The translations under genes and the position numbers were made by a program. A DNA stretch of 9,555 nucleotides from assembly GCA_937898535.1 (NCBI GenBank), contig CALDKP010000131.1:1-9555 (forward strand). The letters run 5' to 3'. Position 1 is the first letter of the stretch. The number at the start of each line of letters is the position of its first letter. Under the pieces are notes generated by a model, which was not told the DNA's origin, did not search any database, and worked only from the letters and a program-made list of their open reading frames with translations. Below, piece after piece: positions 1 through 5,358 of the stretch. The DNA is from an uncultured Sphingomonadales bacterium. GTDB taxonomy: Bacteria > Pseudomonadota > Alphaproteobacteria > Sphingomonadales > Sphingomonadaceae.

Positions 1-27
1 GAGTTCAGACGTGTGCTCTTCCGATCT
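1..27. other. Illumina TruSeq adapter remnant (not biological)
   Basis: The first 27 bases agree base for base with the 3' part of the TruSeq read-2 adapter as I remember it, ending in the diagnostic GCTCTTCCGATCT (15-27). This marks an untrimmed contig end. Any reading frame entering from base 1 is therefore artificial, including the GTG at 13 that is in frame with the first gene. Confidence 0.96.
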
Positions 28-28
28 C

Positions 29-61
29 GCCGCCCTCCAGCACAAGGATCCGCACGGATGA
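29..61 (+). CDS. 3' end of truncated upstream small gene
   Basis: From base 29, the first whole codon after the adapter, one frame reads AALQHKDPHG and stops with TGA at 59-61. That stop overlaps the ATG of the next gene (58-60) as ATGA, the junction used throughout this cassette. The ending resembles two downstream neighbours that also finish with an AAL-containing tail (AILAALKGPAA and AAEAALRNLKGQTS). The rest of the gene is missing because the contig ends here. Function unknown. Confidence 0.5.
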   Translation, partial: AALQHKDPHG

Positions 62-441
62 CGAAGCTTGAAGAGATTGCGCGGATCGTCTCCGATTTCA
101 CAGGCCAGCATCAATGGGATGACATGGCCGTCGATCGCGGACAACTGCGCGAGTTTGTGAGGCAAGGCGGCTATGATGTGAACGAGCCGACAAAGGATGA
201 TTGCCTGGGGGCGGCTCACAAAATCCTATTGGCCCTCAAAACCCCGGCGCCGGAAATGATCGAGGCGGGGCAGTTGGCTTGCGAATGGGTCAAGGCCGAT
301 GAGACTGCGGACATCTACCGCGCCATGATCGACGCTGCTGGGGGAGCAACCACAATGAGCACAGAAAGCCACAATCGCATCGTGCCAGAAATCGTCAAGA
401 TGCTGGTCAGGGAAAGCGATGGATGCGGTGGATTGGGATGA
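58..441 (+). CDS. Hypothetical phage accessory protein (3' end doubtful)
   Basis: As sequenced this encodes 127 residues from ATG 58, preceded by AAGGA nine bases upstream and overlapping the previous stop as ATGA. The product is soluble and charged, with no recognised enzyme motif. The segment TPAPEMIEAG...ADIYRAMIDAA (about residues 62-94) resembles a recurring module of small sphingomonad phage proteins. I suspect the true end is at 358. Dropping one G from the run of five at 340-344 makes the protein end GEQPQ followed by TGA at 356-358, which forms ATGA with a well-placed ATG at 355. In the present frame it instead runs through that start and adds a tail from MSTES to GCGGLG that looks like the N-terminus of the next protein. 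The gene itself is fairly sure; the last 90 bases are not. Confidence 0.6.
   Translation: MTKLEEIARIVSDFTGQHQWDDMAVDRGQLREFVRQGGYDVNEPTKDDCLGAAHKILLALKTPAPEMIEAGQLACEWVKADETADIYRAMIDAAGGATTMSTESHNRIVPEIVKMLVRESDGCGGLG
341..346 (+). promoter_or_regulatory. Shine-Dalgarno site for ATG 355
   Basis: GGGGAG lies eight bases before an ATG at 355-357. The ATG is followed by A, so a TGA in the +1 frame sits at 356-358, the same ATGA arrangement as the neighbouring junctions. This suggests a gene start inside the preceding reading frame and supports the view that the next gene really begins MSTESHNRIVPEIVK. Confidence 0.5.
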
Positions 442-961
442 ATTGCGCCAGAGTGCCATATCCGCGTGGAACCGCCGCACCCTCACCCCCGACACCATCG
501 GATCGCATTTCGGCAATGGCGGCGGGCTTGATCCTGTGGCTGGGGATGGGTCACTGCGGAAGGCGGTCGAGGGTATCGGCGATGATTACATGACCAGCGA
601 GAAGCATCACCCCGGCTATGTGCTTATCCCAACTTTTAAGTTTGAGCAGATTGTCAAGGCTGCCGAGCGCGCAAAGGAAATAGTGCCGCCTTACTATGTC
701 AATTGGCACCACGATGCCGATAAAGCCCTCGCCCACCCACCGCACCCCGCGCCCGTCGATCCTGTGGCGGGCGGGGAGGCTTTGCGGGAGGCGGTTCGGG
801 ATGCTCTGGCCAGCGAGTTGGGCGACACATACGACTGCGGGCGCGTGTGGGAAGCGTGGTCTGTTGGGACTATGGGCGAAGATGATTTCACCCCGGTCAA
901 TGATCGGGTCGATGAGATTGCCGATGCCATCCTCGCCGCACTCAAAGGACCAGCCGCATGA
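419..961 (+). CDS. Mosaic hypothetical phage protein with AWNRR motif
   Basis: The open frame gives 180 residues from ATG 419, which has AGGGA five bases upstream. Residues 14-20 (ISAWNRR) match the typical C-terminal end of Lar-like and related small phage proteins. The rest is two modules, each opened by a DPVAG linker (residues 38-42 and 114-118) followed by a helix (SLRKAV and ALREAV). The protein ends AILAALKGPAA. No enzymatic motif is visible. The 23-base overlap with the upstream frame is unlike the 4-base overlaps elsewhere. Dropping one G near 421-423 joins MSTES...LVRESD (from 355) to DAVDWDELRQ, giving about 201 residues, so the true start may be 355. Function unknown; it may be an accessory or counter-defence protein, which is a guess from context. 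Confidence 0.6.
   Translation: MDAVDWDELRQSAISAWNRRTLTPDTIGSHFGNGGGLDPVAGDGSLRKAVEGIGDDYMTSEKHHPGYVLIPTFKFEQIVKAAERAKEIVPPYYVNWHHDADKALAHPPHPAPVDPVAGGEALREAVRDALASELGDTYDCGRVWEAWSVGTMGEDDFTPVNDRVDEIADAILAALKGPAA
530..768 (+). repeat. Duplicated DPVAG linker inside the mosaic gene
   Basis: GATCCTGTGGC occurs at 530-540 and again at 758-768, 228 bases apart and in the same reading frame. Each copy is followed by a related stretch encoding LR(K/E)AV. The unit looks like a linker plus helix that was duplicated or shuffled. Only the first 11 bases are identical; the following bases are partly conserved. Confidence 0.6.
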
Positions 962-1089
962 GATCCTTCATCTGCGTAGGCCTCGCCATCATCATGTCTT
1001 TCGTGCTGATCACCTTGGGGATTGAAACCGGCGTCCTCGATTGCGGTGGCCAGCCTTGTAATGCTCATAGACAGGAACGCACCCCATGA
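958..1089 (+). CDS. Small single-helix membrane protein (43 aa)
   Basis: A 43-residue protein starts at ATG 958, which overlaps the previous stop as ATGA and has AAAGGA eight bases upstream. It stops at TGA 1087-1089, which overlaps the next ATG in the same way. Residues 4-22 form one hydrophobic helix (from FICVGLAII to FVLITLG), and the short tail contains two cysteines (DCGGQPC). Both precise junctions and the good ribosome site argue that it is real despite its length. It probably sits in the inner membrane. Without homologues its role is unknown; superinfection or membrane-modulating roles are possible but unsupported. Confidence 0.6.
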   Translation: MRSFICVGLAIIMSFVLITLGIETGVLDCGGQPCNAHRQERTP

Positions 1090-1502
1090 CTGACCAACCG
1101 ACGCAGGATGCTATCGTGACGCAGCGGGCGGACGGAGAGAGTGATGACCGGATGACGGCCACAGCTCGCAAAAACCTTCGCACGTTCGTGTCTAGCGCGA
1201 CGTTTAAGTGCCGAGCCGATCAGAGCGCCGCGCTGTCTTGCATAGATGTGCTGGAGGAGCGAATTGACGGCCTATACGATCTTATCACGGTCCTTCGCGA
1301 TGCCATTGGGGCCTTCCCATCTCACGCCGAGATCGAAGCCGCCACGATCGAGCGGTGCGTGAACCACGCTAAATGCGCTTTCGATGACAGGCCGAATAGC
1401 CGGTCTGGGCACCATAGCGAAATGGATTGGACGGACGGATATCGCGACGGCACCCGCGCCGCAGAAGCTGCCCTCCGCAACCTGAAAGGCCAAACATCAT
1501 GA
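1086..1502 (+). CDS. Hypothetical phage protein with ATIERC module
   Basis: This 138-residue soluble protein starts at ATG 1086 (ATGA overlap, AGGA nine bases upstream). The N-terminal 30 residues are polar. The middle is helical, with LEERIDGLYDLITVLRDAI (about residues 56-74) likely forming a coiled coil. The C-terminal part combines EIEAATIERC with WTDGYRDGTRAAEAALRNLKG. From memory, that ATIERC...AA.A(I/L)R.LK pattern is a common ending of short accessory proteins in alphaproteobacterial phages and prophages, where it has no assigned function. The gene is translationally coupled on both sides. No catalytic motif is seen. Confidence 0.75.
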   Translation: MTDQPTQDAIVTQRADGESDDRMTATARKNLRTFVSSATFKCRADQSAALSCIDVLEERIDGLYDLITVLRDAIGAFPSHAEIEAATIERCVNHAKCAFDDRPNSRSGHHSEMDWTDGYRDGTRAAEAALRNLKGQTS

Positions 1503-1798
1503 GCGAGATTGAGAGGGTGGCGAAGGCGTTGACGGAGGCGCAGAAACGGGCGGTTTTATGGTTACCCGCCAATGGTGATTGGCGCGAAAGGAGGCACGGG
1601 GACATTCCCCAAACGCCCCTTTGGATTCTTCAAAATAAGGTGAACGGCAATCCGAAAAAGTCAGTTTGTATATGCGCGTCCATCACCGAACGCAGGGAAA
1701 GCGCAGGTCGAGACAAGGGGGCTATGTGGCCAAACACAGACTGGAGGCTGACACCGATCGGAAGGAAACTCCGCAAGCATTTGGAGTGCAACCCATGA
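1499..1798 (+). CDS. Hypothetical protein, possible winged-helix fold
   Basis: A 99-residue protein starts at ATG 1499 rather than at the in-frame ATG 1427, because 1499 forms ATGA with the previous stop and has AAAGG nine bases upstream. The sequence begins SEIERVAKALTEAQKRAVLW and ends with TDWRLTPIGRKLRKHLECNP. The pattern of helix, tryptophan-rich turn and a final L-T-P-x-G-R-x-L-R helix resembles small winged-helix phage proteins of unknown function. That resemblance is weak evidence. It contains two cysteines in VCICAS but no paired zinc motif. A DNA-binding role is possible, not shown. Confidence 0.75.
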   Translation: MSEIERVAKALTEAQKRAVLWLPANGDWRERRHGDIPQTPLWILQNKVNGNPKKSVCICASITERRESAGRDKGAMWPNTDWRLTPIGRKLRKHLECNP

Positions 1799-1971
1799 CC
1801 CTAACCGACAAAATCGCCGCCCTCCTAGCCGCCGATCCTGCCTGCAATGGCCGGGTCACGGGGGATACTGTCAGGGCTATTGCGGGGTTGGTGAGTGAGA
1901 GGGATGCTGAAGTCACCCGCCTTCGTAGCGACCTAGATCATTATAGGAAGTTAGCGAGGCGCGGCTACTAA
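1795..1971 (+). CDS. Small hypothetical protein with C-terminal coiled coil
   Basis: This 58-residue protein starts at ATG 1795, which overlaps the previous stop as ATGA and has GGAG eight bases upstream. An in-frame GTG at 1666 is rejected for those reasons. It begins with a short helix (TDKIAALLAADPA) and ends in a charged heptad-like segment, SERDAEVTRLRSDLDHYRKL (residues 34-53), followed by ARRGY and a TAA stop. It is the last gene of the plus-strand cassette and lies 20 bases from the convergent beta-helix gene. Function unknown. Confidence 0.7.
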   Translation: MTLTDKIAALLAADPACNGRVTGDTVRAIAGLVSERDAEVTRLRSDLDHYRKLARRGY

Positions 1972-1991
1972 GCGTGGTAACCAAACCAAGC

Positions 1992-2777
1992 CTACCCATT
2001 AACCTCAACAACCGGAGCCATCTGCCCCCGCGCCCGCTTGGTCGTGGTCAGCCGGTTCGCCCCTGCCACCGCCAGCGCGTTGATCCCAAGCGCCTGAGAC
2101 GCCACGACAGGGTTGCCAGTGACGGATATGTCATTGCCCCGCACGTCCACATTCTCAGCGCTGTAGCTGGTCCATGGCGCCAGCCATTGCGGGGACGTGC
2201 GTTCGCCTATGTGCAGGCCGTCCTTGCAGCCGCGGATCGTGTTGCGCAGGATGGCGATGCGACGGCACCCGCCTTTCGTGACGATGCCGGTAGGTGCGCC
2301 AGATACGTCGCAGAGCCGGATGCTACCTCCGTCTATGCCGAGATAGTCTATGCCCTGATCATGCCCGCCTACCACGGTGCAGCTATGGACATGCACCTCC
2401 GTCCCGCCATTGACCTTGATGCCGTCATCCACCGGATCTACCGCCGTCACGCGCGCGATATAGACATGGGCGATCATCTTTGCCGGGTCGTACTCGTTGC
2501 CGTTCTGGCTGGCTTGGGTGCCGTTCAATCCGCCGACCGTCACATAGTCCGTCAAACGGAGCCATTTTACGCCACCGCCGCCGATCGCCGCCTTGCTCTT
2601 GTCCGTCGCGATGATGCGGGTATTTCCGGCGCCGCGTATCGTGATGAACTTGCCCTTGGAGCCGGATAGCCCGCGCGGCAGGACGATGTTGCCAAGTATG
2701 TCGCCATCGGGGAGCGTGTAGGTATCGCCGGGTTTTAGCGATGCTATGGCTCGGTTGATGGCGGATGCGGGGGTCAT
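1992..2777 (-). CDS. Right-handed parallel beta-helix protein (pectate-lyase-like)
   Basis: The 261-residue product shows repeating short beta-strand and turn units. It opens with ASLKPGDTYTLPDGDI, then GKFITIRGAGNTRII, and continues with DDGIKVNGGTEVHVHSC, HDQGIDYLG and RNTIRGCKDGLHIG. This is typical of right-handed beta-helix proteins, and the first part recalls the polysaccharide-lyase or NosD-like fold. It has no N-terminal virion-attachment domain and no signal peptide. Its ATG overlaps the stop of the SGNH hydrolase gene as ATGA, and no good ribosome site is visible, so translation is probably coupled. It likely binds or cleaves a surface polysaccharide alongside that hydrolase. Catalytic residues cannot be assigned by eye, so lyase activity is only inferred. 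Confidence 0.8.
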   Translation of the reverse strand: MTPASAINRAIASLKPGDTYTLPDGDILGNIVLPRGLSGSKGKFITIRGAGNTRIIATDKSKAAIGGGGVKWLRLTDYVTVGGLNGTQASQNGNEYDPAKMIAHVYIARVTAVDPVDDGIKVNGGTEVHVHSCTVVGGHDQGIDYLGIDGGSIRLCDVSGAPTGIVTKGGCRRIAILRNTIRGCKDGLHIGERTSPQWLAPWTSYSAENVDVRGNDISVTGNPVVASQALGINALAVAGANRLTTTKRARGQMAPVVEVNG

Positions 2778-4060
2778 AGGAATTCGCGCCAGGGGGAGCT
2801 ATCGAGTGCCATGTAGGGGGCGACTTCATCGGCTATTTTGTTGTAGCCTGTTGGTGATGGATGCAGACCATCCGCCTCATCCGCGCTGTCCAGCCACAGC
2901 GTTTCGTCGGCCACCGAGCGGACGGCTAGATTTGGATCCCAATAGCCATCGCTGCCAACGATGTCGCCGTTGCGCACATAGGCATTGTAAGCCTCGATCT
3001 CTCCGGCATACCCAAGCCGCGTCGTGCTGGCGTGGCTGGCCACGCGAGGCAGGATGGTGCAGACAACGACATAGCAGGGCAGCAAGGGGTTGGCAGCGGT
3101 CCAAGCGGCGCGATAGGCCACAATCTCAGCCTCGACATCCGCCTTGAGTTGTGCGGCAGTGCGACTGCTGCCTAGATCGTTGGTGCCAAGCTGAATAACA
3201 AGATGATTGAAATAGGGGTAGCTGGCGCGGCGCTTGGCACCACCGGCACCGGACGACGAGCGCATCCCGGCCATTTGAGCGGAAGGGCGAGCAAGGAGGC
3301 GCAACGGGACAGTGCGGCCAGCGGACACTTGCGCCTTGTATTGCGCCCGCCGCATCCAGGCACCACCCTGCTTATCGCGCCCCTCTACGCCAACAGGTCC
3401 ACCATCGCCGTCATAGGTTTCGCCGTTTGACGATATGATGCTGTCACCGATGGCCCCAAATGTCGGATACAGGTGGACGCCATAGCCAATCGTGATCGGG
3501 CAGAGCAATGATCCGGTGCCGGTTGACAGGCCCGTTGTATCGAACGTTACCGTCGAGCCAGCCTTGCGCCCCACTGCCGACGCCGCGCCCTGCGACGAAT
3601 AGATGAGCGTCTGCGGCCCGGTGTTCTGGCCAGACGTGGGGACGGTCGCCTTCTTGTCGAGATAGAGCGTCGTGCCTGCCGGGATAGCGCCGGTATATTC
3701 AAGTATCTGGTAAGCACCCTCGAAGGCAGGGACCGCGACCGGCGACGGGGAAATGGCAAGCTGCGTCGAGGCGTTGGACAGCTTATGCTCGATGTTGACC
3801 ACGTTCGTGATGGTCGTATCAACGCCGCCACTGGCTGCGCCGACATAGAAGGTTTGCTCGAACGACCGGACCGCTTCCAAGTCGATATTCGGCACGTCGC
3901 GCTTACGAGTGACTACCTGAACGCTGCTGGCGTTCGAACCCTGCGCTGCAAAGCCCGTGTCGTTGTACTGGCCAATGATCTGCCACGACTTGACCGGCGC
4001 AGGCGCACCACCGCCCCCGCTGCGACCGCCAAGGCTAAGGCTCAATCCAAGGCCGATCAT
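2774..4060 (-). CDS. SGNH/GDSL hydrolase, tail-associated esterase candidate
   Basis: The 428-residue protein carries the SGNH blocks in the C-terminal half. Block I is AIGDS with nucleophile Ser207. Block III is QLGTND, with Asn294 as the oxyanion residue. Block V is DGLHPSPTGY, with Asp397 and His400 completing the triad. The family contains esterases, including polysaccharide deacetylases. Residues 1-20 are glycine-rich (MIGLGLSLSLGG, RSGGGGAP), and residues 22-200 form a beta-rich region with no recognised motif, perhaps an attachment or sugar-binding domain. There is no signal peptide, which fits a virion protein. The start overlaps the Rz1 stop as ATGA, with GGAG eight bases upstream. 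Removal of acetyl groups from host capsule or O-antigen is the likely role, inferred from family and neighbours. Confidence 0.88.
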   Translation of the reverse strand: MIGLGLSLSLGGRSGGGGAPAPVKSWQIIGQYNDTGFAAQGSNASSVQVVTRKRDVPNIDLEAVRSFEQTFYVGAASGGVDTTITNVVNIEHKLSNASTQLAISPSPVAVPAFEGAYQILEYTGAIPAGTTLYLDKKATVPTSGQNTGPQTLIYSSQGAASAVGRKAGSTVTFDTTGLSTGTGSLLCPITIGYGVHLYPTFGAIGDSIISSNGETYDGDGGPVGVEGRDKQGGAWMRRAQYKAQVSAGRTVPLRLLARPSAQMAGMRSSSGAGGAKRRASYPYFNHLVIQLGTNDLGSSRTAAQLKADVEAEIVAYRAAWTAANPLLPCYVVVCTILPRVASHASTTRLGYAGEIEAYNAYVRNGDIVGSDGYWDPNLAVRSVADETLWLDSADEADGLHPSPTGYNKIADEVAPYMALDSSPWREFL

Positions 4061-4311
4061 TGCGCGGTCTCCAGCTTGGCCGACCAGTCACGGACGGCGC
4101 GGACCTTCGACCGGCAGTCTGCACCGGCTTCCACAAGGTCGATGATGAAATTCGCCACGCTCTTGTCGGTCGTCTCCGCTGGCGTCGCAGGCTCAGCCTT
4201 GCAGGACAGGAATTGCGGCGGGACCGGCACCGGCTTAACGGCCACGTCTTTGCCGCATCCGGGCAAGCAAATCGCTAGTAGCGGGGCCGACAGTGCCATC
4301 ATCTTTCGCAT
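4057..4311 (-). CDS. Rz1-like outer-membrane spanin lipoprotein
   Basis: This 84-residue protein has a short basic start (MRKMM), a hydrophobic signal (ALSAPLLAI) and a lipobox LPGC, so Cys19 is the predicted lipidated residue. The mature part begins GKDVAVKPVPVPP, a proline-rich stretch typical of o-spanins, then continues with LSCKAEPATPAETTDKSVAN and EAGADCRSKVRAVRDW. That arrangement matches Rz1-like proteins of alphaproteobacterial phages as I remember them. ATG 4311 is chosen over an upstream TTG at 4320 because AAAGG precedes it. The gene begins inside Rz in another frame, overlapping by 77 bases, which is the classic spanin arrangement. It should fuse the outer to the inner membrane in the last lysis step. 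Two extra cysteines (FLSC, ADC) may form disulfides. Confidence 0.82.
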   Translation of the reverse strand: MRKMMALSAPLLAICLPGCGKDVAVKPVPVPPQFLSCKAEPATPAETTDKSVANFIIDLVEAGADCRSKVRAVRDWSAKLETAQ

Positions 4312-4579
4312 CGTCCACAACCTTTCGCAGTTCCGTCATGTCTTTTTCGGTGCTGGCCGTCCGCGCCATTTCGGCCAGCGTGGCGGCAAGTTCTGCCTGA
4401 CCGGCAGCGCGCTCGACCTTGGCCGATGCCGCTTCGATCTTTGCCGCGATCGTCGCCTTTGCCTGGCGCTTTCCATTGCAGGACGCGACCGGGTAGCAGA
4501 GGAGCGCGCCAAGGATTATCCACAGGGCCGCGCGGTAGTTGTGCCGGATGAAGGACAGGGCGAAGGGGAGGAAGTTCAT
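4235..4579 (-). CDS. Rz-like inner-membrane spanin
   Basis: The 114-residue product has a short cytoplasmic N-terminus, one membrane helix (about residues 18-33, AALWIILGALLCYPVA) and a long charged, alanine-rich periplasmic helix (KRQAKATIAAKIEAASAKVE onward) predicted to form a coiled coil. This is the design of lambda Rz-type i-spanins. ATG 4579 is chosen because it forms ATGA with the upstream stop and has GGGAG nine bases before it, although the frame stays open further upstream. The Rz1 gene starts within its 3' end in a different frame. It should act with the Rz1 lipoprotein after the endolysin has cut the peptidoglycan. A cysteine just after the helix (ASC) could stabilise a dimer. 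Confidence 0.78.
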   Translation of the reverse strand: MNFLPFALSFIRHNYRAALWIILGALLCYPVASCNGKRQAKATIAAKIEAASAKVERAAGQAELAATLAEMARTASTEKDMTELRKVVDDAKDDGTVGPATSDLLARMRQRRGR

Positions 4580-4764
4580 AGCGGCGCACTCCCAAATTCG
4601 CGGAGATCGACCGCCCACCATCTGCCCTCTGTTCCAGCAACCGCAGCGACTGCATCGGCGGGGTCGCAGTCGTCGCCATCAACATCGAACCATGAGACGA
4701 TGGGGTAAATCTCCCCATCGTCCGCAAGATACTGGCATCTGCCGATGTTGATGGCGACGATCAT
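4576..4764 (-). CDS. Small acidic hypothetical protein (62 aa)
   Basis: This 62-residue protein starts MIVAINIGRCQYLADDGEIY, continues with a strongly acidic, aspartate-rich middle (FDVDGDDCDPADAV) and ends WWAVDLREFGSAPL. It has no membrane segment and no motif that I recognise. The start and stop both form ATGA overlaps with the gp49-like gene and Rz, so it is almost certainly translated. No good ribosome site precedes it, which suggests coupling to the upstream gene. Small uncharacterised proteins between lysis genes are common in tailed phages; its role is unknown. Confidence 0.7.
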   Translation of the reverse strand: MIVAINIGRCQYLADDGEIYPIVSWFDVDGDDCDPADAVAAVAGTEGRWWAVDLREFGSAPL

Positions 4765-5063
4765 GCTGCCAACTTCTCACGCAGGAGGTAGCCCTCCAGC
4801 GCCCAAATCTTGTTGCGGGCATTGTCCCGCGCAATCTTGCGCCCGATTTCCTTGTCGAAATTTTCAGGGCTGGCCGCTGCGCTCTCTCCGGTCACGATAT
4901 AGCCGTTGCGCAACGTAAGGGCGCATATGGTCATCGTCGTGCCGGGGAAAACATGATATTGCTCAGACGCAATGGCTGCATCGATCATATCCGGGTTTAG
5001 CCGAGGCGCGTTCAATCCTTTGCGCTGAATTTCAGCTTCGATCTGTGTTTCATCCTTACTCAT
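4761..5063 (-). CDS. Phage gp49-like protein (Phage_gp49_66 family)
   Basis: The 100-residue sequence matches the conserved layout of the Phage_gp49_66 family as I remember it: KGLNAPRLNPDMIDAAIASE, then YHVFPGTTMTICALTLRNGY, VTGESAAASPENFD, and KIARDNARNKIWALEGYLL near the C-terminus. Members are about 100 residues long and widespread in phages, and the molecular function is unknown. ATG 5063 is favoured over ATG 5066 because GAAAGG lies seven bases upstream of it but only four from the other. A TTG further upstream is unlikely. The stop overlaps the next gene as ATGA. A 46-base gap separates this gene from the membrane-protein gene before it. Confidence 0.85.
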   Translation of the reverse strand: MSKDETQIEAEIQRKGLNAPRLNPDMIDAAIASEQYHVFPGTTMTICALTLRNGYIVTGESAAASPENFDKEIGRKIARDNARNKIWALEGYLLREKLAA

Positions 5064-5070
5064 CATTCTA

Positions 5071-5076
5071 CCTTTC
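5071..5076 (-). promoter_or_regulatory. Shine-Dalgarno site deciding the gp49-like start
   Basis: On the minus strand GAAAGG lies seven bases before ATG 5063 and four before ATG 5066. The spacing favours MSKDE as the N-terminus. Confidence 0.6.
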
Positions 5077-5109
5077 AATCATGCCACTGAACCCCGTGGC
5101 CGGGATGCC

Positions 5110-5358
5110 TTAAAGCCCCTCCGCCTTGGCCTTAGCCAACTGCCGATCCTTGAGCGCGATCGCCCCAGCCGTCGCGCCGACGCAGGCAGCAAGGCCCGCA
5201 GGAAAGGCGAGACAGAAGCCCTCGAACGATACCGCGACAATCCGCGCCCATACCAGCGCCGGGGCGGTGACGATGTAGACGAGCGTGCCGGTTGCGCCGA
5301 GAACCCTTTGGATCTCGAACTCGCCGGTCACGCCTTTGAGGGCGTTTAGAATGGTCAT
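5110..5358 (-). CDS. Small membrane protein next to endolysin (holin/antiholin candidate)
   Basis: This 82-residue protein has two hydrophobic segments, about residues 24-44 (GTLVYIVTAPALVWARIVAV) and 47-69 (GFCLAFPAGLAACVGATAGA). They are followed by a short charged tail, LKDRQLAKAKAEGL. The start overlaps the endolysin stop as ATGA. A two-helix membrane protein with a basic tail directly beside an endolysin fits a class II holin or an antiholin, but small structural membrane proteins with similar endings also occur in phages. A stronger holin candidate lies on the other side of the endolysin. The role is inferred from position and topology only. Confidence 0.6.
   Translation of the reverse strand: MTILNALKGVTGEFEIQRVLGATGTLVYIVTAPALVWARIVAVSFEGFCLAFPAGLAACVGATAGAIALKDRQLAKAKAEGL

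Noticed and set aside
13..57. GTG start at 13 extending the first gene upstream
   Set aside because: The start codon lies in adapter sequence. ATG 58 has a good ribosome site and an ATGA overlap.
1974..2669. 231-codon plus-strand frame opposite the beta-helix gene
   Set aside because: It is fully antisense to a protein with clear fold repeats, and its own translation is arginine-rich with no domain pattern.
3785..4708. 307-codon plus-strand frame opposite SGNH, Rz1 and Rz
   Set aside because: It runs across three well-supported minus-strand genes and shows no motif or ribosome-site logic.
5064..5109. Terminator in the 46-base gap before the gp49-like gene
   Set aside because: Only a 4-base CCCG/CGGG stem is present and no T-run follows.
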